Shown: in pieces, positions 14,678 to 18,416 of the stretch
How the letters are laid out: each line of letters starts with the position of its first letter
Position numbering within the stretch: position 1 is the stretch's first letter
Assembly: GCA_035315685.1 (NCBI GenBank)
Contig: DATFXR010000308.1
Span: 1-18,416 of the forward strand
Direction of reading: 5' to 3'
DNA: 18,416 nucleotides
Origin: QHWK01 sp035315685
GTDB taxonomy: Bacteria > Acidobacteriota > Vicinamibacteria > Vicinamibacterales > CAVVIG01
Program-made: the position numbers and the translations under genes
The notes under the pieces: model-generated
What the model was told of the DNA's origin: nothing
The model's database searches: none
What the model saw: only the letters and a program-made list of their open reading frames with translations

Positions 14678-15433
14678 TCACCGATCGACGTCGCAATGAA
14701 TGTGGTTCTGGTGGCTCGGGCGCTGGCCGACATCGGGCGTGTCAGGGTGGAGGATCCGGCTGCGATCACCGATCGAGCTTTCGTTCTCCCGCCCGTTATC
14801 CGCCGCTTCACCCGCGAGGAAGTGATAGACCGCTTTGAAGAACCCACCGGCCGTCGTATCGACGTCGAGGCGGAAGTACGGCTGAACGTTCACCGGCCAC
14901 TCGCGCGCAGTCTGACCGTTGGGCAGGGTGATCGGCTGCTGCCCCCAGTCAGCTGCGACGTCGAGCCTGCCGAAACGCGTCGTCGCACCGTGGAAGTCGA
15001 TGGCGTAGCCCTTGCCGTGACGATCGTTTTCGTCACGCCCGACGCCCATGCCGCCCCAGAAGATCGTCGAGACGCCCCACTGGCTCGACCGCAGGTGTCG
15101 TCCGAGTCGCACGGCCAGCACGGCGGTGCGCAGATCCATTGGTCCGGTGAACGTCCATGCGGCGGCGGCCTTGCTGTCTGGAACGAACCGCACGCCGCCG
15201 ATGTTGTCGAGCTTGAGCTTTGCGCGCTGACCGACGGCCGGGTAGGTCGGCGAGCCATCCGCTCCGAACGCCACCGGCTTCTCGAGCGTCAGCATGTCGT
15301 TCAAGACATAGGACACGACGATGTCCCGTGCCTGTTCCTGGGAGAGCTTGAACGCGGCGGTCCACGGAAACCCCGGCATCGCGTTGTAACTCGCGCGCCG
15401 GTTCCTCGCCATCAAATCAGGTGTCGTCCCCAT
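14678..15433 (-). CDS. M15/extensin-like putative zinc metallopeptidase
   Basis: 251 residues. The segment around 139-146 (HGKGYAID) fits H-x-x-G-x-A-x-D, the core of the M15 D,D-peptidase zinc motif (SxHxxGxAxD, with the first Ser replaced by Asp), giving His139 and Asp146 as ligands. Near the C-terminus HQNHIHCDVD supplies the HxH pair (His244, His246). Such enzymes cleave peptidoglycan cross-bridges or related peptides. Overall similarity to well-known M15 members is not obvious, and there is no signal peptide, so export or a cytoplasmic job is open. A start at 15433 is favoured because GGAGAGG (15440-15446) is 6 bases upstream; ATG 15439 would leave no spacer. It is convergent with the TetR-type gene, with 88 bases between and no clear terminator. 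Confidence 0.55.
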   Translation of the reverse strand: MGTTPDLMARNRRASYNAMPGFPWTAAFKLSQEQARDIVVSYVLNDMLTLEKPVAFGADGSPTYPAVGQRAKLKLDNIGGVRFVPDSKAAAAWTFTGPMDLRTAVLAVRLGRHLRSSQWGVSTIFWGGMGVGRDENDRHGKGYAIDFHGATTRFGRLDVAADWGQQPITLPNGQTAREWPVNVQPYFRLDVDTTAGGFFKAVYHFLAGEAADNGRENESSIGDRSRILHPDTPDVGQRPSHQNHIHCDVDR

Positions 15434-15543
15434 ACGCATCCTCTCCGAAGCACAAACGGATACCGAGCGCGATCAGCACGCGCCGAGCCCATCGTGGTTA
15501 ACGTGGCGCCCGCGCCGTCCGAACGACGAAAAGGCCACGGACG

Positions 15544-15588
15544 CGACGGATCACGTAAACGCCCTCGCACGTTAGGCGCGATCCGTCG
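15544..15588. repeat. 9-bp inverted repeat CGACGGATC / GATCCGTCG
   Basis: Arms at 15544-15552 and 15580-15588 are perfect complements around 27 bases. It lies about 100 bases upstream of the M15-like gene, between that gene and the tandem array, and might be a regulator site or part of a transcript end. The stretch 15447-15543 shows nothing I can call. Confidence 0.45.
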
Positions 15589-15605
15589 ATTTCTTTCGGT
15601 GGGAA

Positions 15606-15926
15606 AGCAACCGCAGAGAACGCAGAGCGCGCAGAAATTCTTCGTCTTCCATCAAAGAACTCTGCGATCTCTGCGGTCTCTGCGGTTGTTTTTCTTCCGG
15701 GAAGGCCCATGGAATGCAAACACCGCAGAGAACGCAGAGCGCGCAGAATTTCTTTTTCTTCTTCTATCAAAGAACTCTGCGGTCTCTGCGGTCTCTGCGG
15801 TTGCTTTTCTTCCGGGAAGGCCCATGGAATGCAAACACCGCAGAGAACTCAGAGGGCGCAGAATTTCTTTTTCTTCTTCTATCAAAGAACTCTGCGGTCT
15901 CTGCGGTCTCTGCGGTTGCTTTTCTC
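15606..15926. repeat. Three-copy 112-115-bp tandem repeat with internal CCGCAGAGA / TCTCTGCGG hairpins
   Basis: Copies begin at CCGCAGAG in 15611, 15723 and 15838. Each unit runs CCGCAGAGAACGCAGAG, a pyrimidine-rich stretch (TTTCTTTTTCTTCTTC), ATCAAAGAACTCTGCG, then TCTCTGCGGTCTCTGCGG and a linker CCGGGAAGGCCCATGGAATG. The first arm pairs perfectly with TCTCTGCGG, so every unit can fold as a long hairpin. The third copy lacks the linker and is slightly diverged (AACTCAGAGGGCGCAG). The array ends 12 bases before the receptor gene's stop at 15939, so it lies in that gene's 3' region on the minus strand and may act as a transcript end or stabiliser. Small open frames across it are repeat translations, not genes. 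Confidence 0.85.
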
Positions 15927-15938
15927 CCCGGGCGCTGA

Positions 15939-18416
15939 TTAGAAGTTGAACGTGAAGTTGAGCCGCAGGAACCGCGGCGTGTAGAGGCTCGTCGGGTTGC
16001 CCCAGGTGCCGCCCTGCAGCGTGTTGCCCACGCTATAGGTGTAGGTGGTGTTGTAGCCGGTTGCGTAGTTCGTGTTCAGCAGGTTGTTGAGATCGAGCCC
16101 GATCTCAGACCGCGTGCGGCCGAAGCGCAGGACCTTCGCGAAGCGCATGTCGATCTGCGTCCGACGGGTGTCGGCGTAGACGCGGTTGACGTTGTCGGCG
16201 AGCTGAATCGTCGTCGTGCCGGTGGGGGTTGCACCGACCGGGAGGTGGCCGAGCGCCGCGGCGATGACCGAGTTCGGCACGATCCACTGCGCCGAGTTGC
16301 CGCCGGCGGCAATCCCGGCGACGCCCATCGGCGGAGCACCGAGCTGAACCGGCGGCTGCGATCGCAGCGCCGCGCTGACGAGGACATCGATCTTCGGAAT
16401 GATGTAGGTCGCCAGGCCGCGGAGCGTGGTCTGGAACGGATCGACGCTGTGGCATCCGCGCGGATCGGGTCCCAGCGCGAGATTGGTAGTCGTGTTGACC
16501 TGGTTGTACTTCGTCGCGGCGACGCAGTCGTCGAGCACCGCGCGGCCCGTGCTCGTGCCGATTGACGCGGTGAAGCCTTCACGCAGCCGCGCGTTGACGG
16601 TGAAGTCGACGCCGTGCCAGTAGCTGGTCCGCTCCGCACCGTAATCGCTCTCCAGCGTCAGATAGGTCTTCGACGGGATCGCGTTTGCTGCCGCTGTCGG
16701 CGAGTACACAGTGATCGGATAGCCGCCGCCGTTGGGCAGTCGCGAGTCGAGAGGCGCGGTCAGCGTGTAGGTTTCGTACGCCGTGTTGACGTCGCGATTC
16801 AGGTCGTCGGTGACGAAGAAGTTGAAGAAGTTCCGCCGCGTGTAGCTCACTTCGACCGTGGCGCGCGGGAGGACTTGCTGTTGCCAGGTCGCGGCCCACT
16901 GATAGTCGCCCGGACGCCGCCCCCAGCCGTGCAGTACGTCCGGATTGACGATCGTCGCCGCGCCGAGCTTGCCGAAGTTGGCCTGGTTGCCGACCGCGGC
17001 GGCGCAGACGTCGCCACCGGTCGCGCTGTTGCTCTGAGCAGCCGGGTTGAGGAGGTCACAGTCGACGACCTTGTTGTTGTTCGAATCGGTCCAGCCGCGG
17101 TTCGTGACATTGCGCACCACGGTGAAGCCAGGGTTGGTCGAGGTATACGGCGGATCGTTCGCCGCGTACGCGAGATAGCGGCCCCAGTTGAACTTGAGCG
17201 CCGTCTTGCCGTCGCCGAACAGGTCGTAGGCGACCGCCACGCGCGGCGTGATGTCGTTGTAGGCATCGACGCCGGGCGTCTCCTGGATCGTGATCGGCGT
17301 CGGATTCAGGAACGACGTCTTCGTGGTGCCGTTCTGATCGACCGGCGCGTAGCTCGAGGCGCGGTCGTAGCGCAGCGCACCCTGCACCGTCAGCCGGTTC
17401 CGGGTCCAGCTGTCCTGGACGAAGATGCCGTGCAGCTTGGTGATGGTGCGCCGGCCGAAGTCAGGCAGGTAGTAGCTGACCGCATTCGGCACGCCCTGGT
17501 TGAAGCGGTAGCCGAGCTGCGTGTCGTTCGCGATCGTCTGATCAAGCTGGTCGAGGCGGCTGCCCTGATAGCCGATCTTCAGATTGTGGGCACCAGTGAC
17601 GTACGACGCCGACGCACGCCAGCCGTCGGTTTTGCCGACCGCCCATCCCCACGATTCCACCGACCGATAGGTGTAGGTCGGCTGCGGCGCGTAGCGCAGA
17701 CCGGTCGCCGGGTTGATCGCGTTCGATTGCTCGGTGACGGCCACCATGCTGGTGATCCCGTCCGGCGGCGGGAAACCGAAGATCGGGTTGTAGCGGAACG
17801 CGGTGTAGCCCGCCTCGAGCAGCAGCTTGCTGCTCGCGGCCATCGTCCACAGCGGCTGATTGACGTAGAACGGCGCGTCGAAATAGCCGCGCGCTGCCGT
17901 GGACGTCGCTTCCGGCGACTGGAACGGCGCGGCGTTGTTGCCGAGGCCGATCCAGTCGCTGCCGCGATTGTGGCAGCCTGACGTGTCGACCTTCAGCGGC
18001 GTGCCCTCACAGCGATGCTGGTATTCGGAACTGTAGGTAATCCGGTTCCTTCCGAATTGCCCGGTCACTCGGCCGATGTACATCTGGCGGTCCTGCACCA
18101 GCCGCGCGCTGATCGGCGAGCCGACCCAGTCCCAGCGCGACGCGTCGCCGGCGTTGGCGTTGGCGTTGATGCCTTCCATCGCGGTCTGCGTGTCGAGGTT
18201 GCGATAGCTGCCGTAGAACCACAGCCGGTCTTTCATGATCGGGCCGCCGAACGAACCGCTGGCGTCGTACGACTGAATGATGCCGGGCGTCTGCGTCAGG
18301 CCGATCGCGCGCAGGTCGTCGGTCAGGTTGTTGCCACGCGACCAGCTCCCGGCCCCGTAGACGAAGGCGGTCCCCGCGAAGAGGTTGCCGCCGGACTTCG
18401 GGACGAGGTTCATCAC
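15939..18416 (-). CDS. Oar-like TonB-dependent receptor, C-terminal part (5' truncated by window edge)
   Basis: 825 residues are visible and the frame is open at the window edge, so the signal peptide, carboxypeptidase-regulatory-like domain and start are outside. The first residues, MNLVPKSGGNLFAGTAFVYG, are the end of the plug domain (V.K.GGN.F.G). Then comes PIMKDRLWFYGSYR and a long set of amphipathic beta strands, with DSWTRNRLTVQGALRYD and NDITPRVAVAYDLFGDGKTAL typical of this class. It ends LRLNFTFNF, an aromatic terminal strand recognised by the outer-membrane insertion machinery. Members import large or glycan-like ligands using TonB energy. Cysteines occur in likely extracellular loops (CEGTPLKVDTSGC; CDLLNPAAQ...VC; DDC...GC) and may form disulfides. 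The ligand cannot be deduced. Confidence 0.93.
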   Translation of the reverse strand: MMNLVPKSGGNLFAGTAFVYGAGSWSRGNNLTDDLRAIGLTQTPGIIQSYDASGSFGGPIMKDRLWFYGSYRNLDTQTAMEGINANANAGDASRWDWVGSPISARLVQDRQMYIGRVTGQFGRNRITYSSEYQHRCEGTPLKVDTSGCHNRGSDWIGLGNNAAPFQSPEATSTAARGYFDAPFYVNQPLWTMAASSKLLLEAGYTAFRYNPIFGFPPPDGITSMVAVTEQSNAINPATGLRYAPQPTYTYRSVESWGWAVGKTDGWRASASYVTGAHNLKIGYQGSRLDQLDQTIANDTQLGYRFNQGVPNAVSYYLPDFGRRTITKLHGIFVQDSWTRNRLTVQGALRYDRASSYAPVDQNGTTKTSFLNPTPITIQETPGVDAYNDITPRVAVAYDLFGDGKTALKFNWGRYLAYAANDPPYTSTNPGFTVVRNVTNRGWTDSNNNKVVDCDLLNPAAQSNSATGGDVCAAAVGNQANFGKLGAATIVNPDVLHGWGRRPGDYQWAATWQQQVLPRATVEVSYTRRNFFNFFVTDDLNRDVNTAYETYTLTAPLDSRLPNGGGYPITVYSPTAAANAIPSKTYLTLESDYGAERTSYWHGVDFTVNARLREGFTASIGTSTGRAVLDDCVAATKYNQVNTTTNLALGPDPRGCHSVDPFQTTLRGLATYIIPKIDVLVSAALRSQPPVQLGAPPMGVAGIAAGGNSAQWIVPNSVIAAALGHLPVGATPTGTTTIQLADNVNRVYADTRRTQIDMRFAKVLRFGRTRSEIGLDLNNLLNTNYATGYNTTYTYSVGNTLQGGTWGNPTSLYTPRFLRLNFTFNF

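Noticed and set aside
15606..15926. CRISPR array
   Set aside because: Whole 112-115-bp units are repeated with no unique spacers, and no cas genes are present.
14696..15949. 417-residue plus-strand open frame across the M15-like gene and the repeat array
   Set aside because: Its second half is only translated tandem repeat and its first half is opposite a gene with a good start site and metal motifs.
16614..17981. 455-residue plus-strand open frame opposite the TonB receptor
   Set aside because: Arg/Val-rich shadow of the receptor, with no recognisable domain.

Overview
The window is GC-rich and densely coded. It most likely comes from an Acidobacteriota genome, perhaps near Vicinamibacteria. 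This is inferred from the combination of a TIGR02999/PF07638-type sigma factor fused in an operon to a TPR-bearing Ser/Thr kinase, an Oar-like TonB-dependent receptor, a CehA/McbA-type metallohydrolase, and intergenic inverted repeats of the kinds GTAGTGTCCG..., CAGCCAT and CTCTGCGG. No marker gene is present, so the placement stays an inference.

Layout. Positions 1-903 (+) hold the C-terminal part of a CehA/McbA-family metallohydrolase, followed by a repeat-rich spacer (904-1151). A long minus-strand block then runs, in transcription order, from 8088 down to 1152: a secreted NTF2/SnoaL-like protein (7573-8088), a region with frame-shifted coding remnants (7233-7487), an orphan gas-vesicle GvpA/GvpJ-like protein (6747-7151), an ECF-like sigma factor (6067-6636), a membrane-anchored Ser/Thr kinase with a TPR-like sensor domain (3278-6070), a single-domain globin (2877-3278), a cloverleaf-like repeat (2709-2875), a second paralogous globin (2192-2629), and a secreted SMP-30/NHL-type beta-propeller (1152-2114). 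Sigma and kinase overlap as ATGA, and kinase and globin overlap as TGATG, so these three are one translationally coupled unit.

Upstream of that block, also on the minus strand, is a complete tripartite RND efflux operon: adaptor (12717-13916), HAE1-type pump (9543-12713) and outer-membrane factor (8137-9546). A TetR-family repressor (14026-14589, +) is divergent from it. The intergenic region carries two copies of the palindrome ATGACGAYCGTCAT next to a perfect TATAAT, which is the classic layout for autorepression plus repression of the pump. Beyond lie an M15/extensin-like putative zinc peptidase (14678-15433, -), a three-copy 112-115-bp tandem repeat (15606-15926), and the C-terminal 825 residues of an Oar-type TonB-dependent receptor (15939-18416, -) whose start lies outside the window.

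The most interesting part is the sigma/kinase/globin operon with a second globin. Just upstream of the second globin is a vestige that matches the kinase C-terminus codon for codon, down to the position of its stop, so a kinase-globin module appears to have been duplicated and one kinase lost. Haem-based gas sensing feeding a kinase and sigma factor is the obvious hypothesis; an orphan gas-vesicle gene just upstream adds to it. Nothing in the sequence proves the signalling link.
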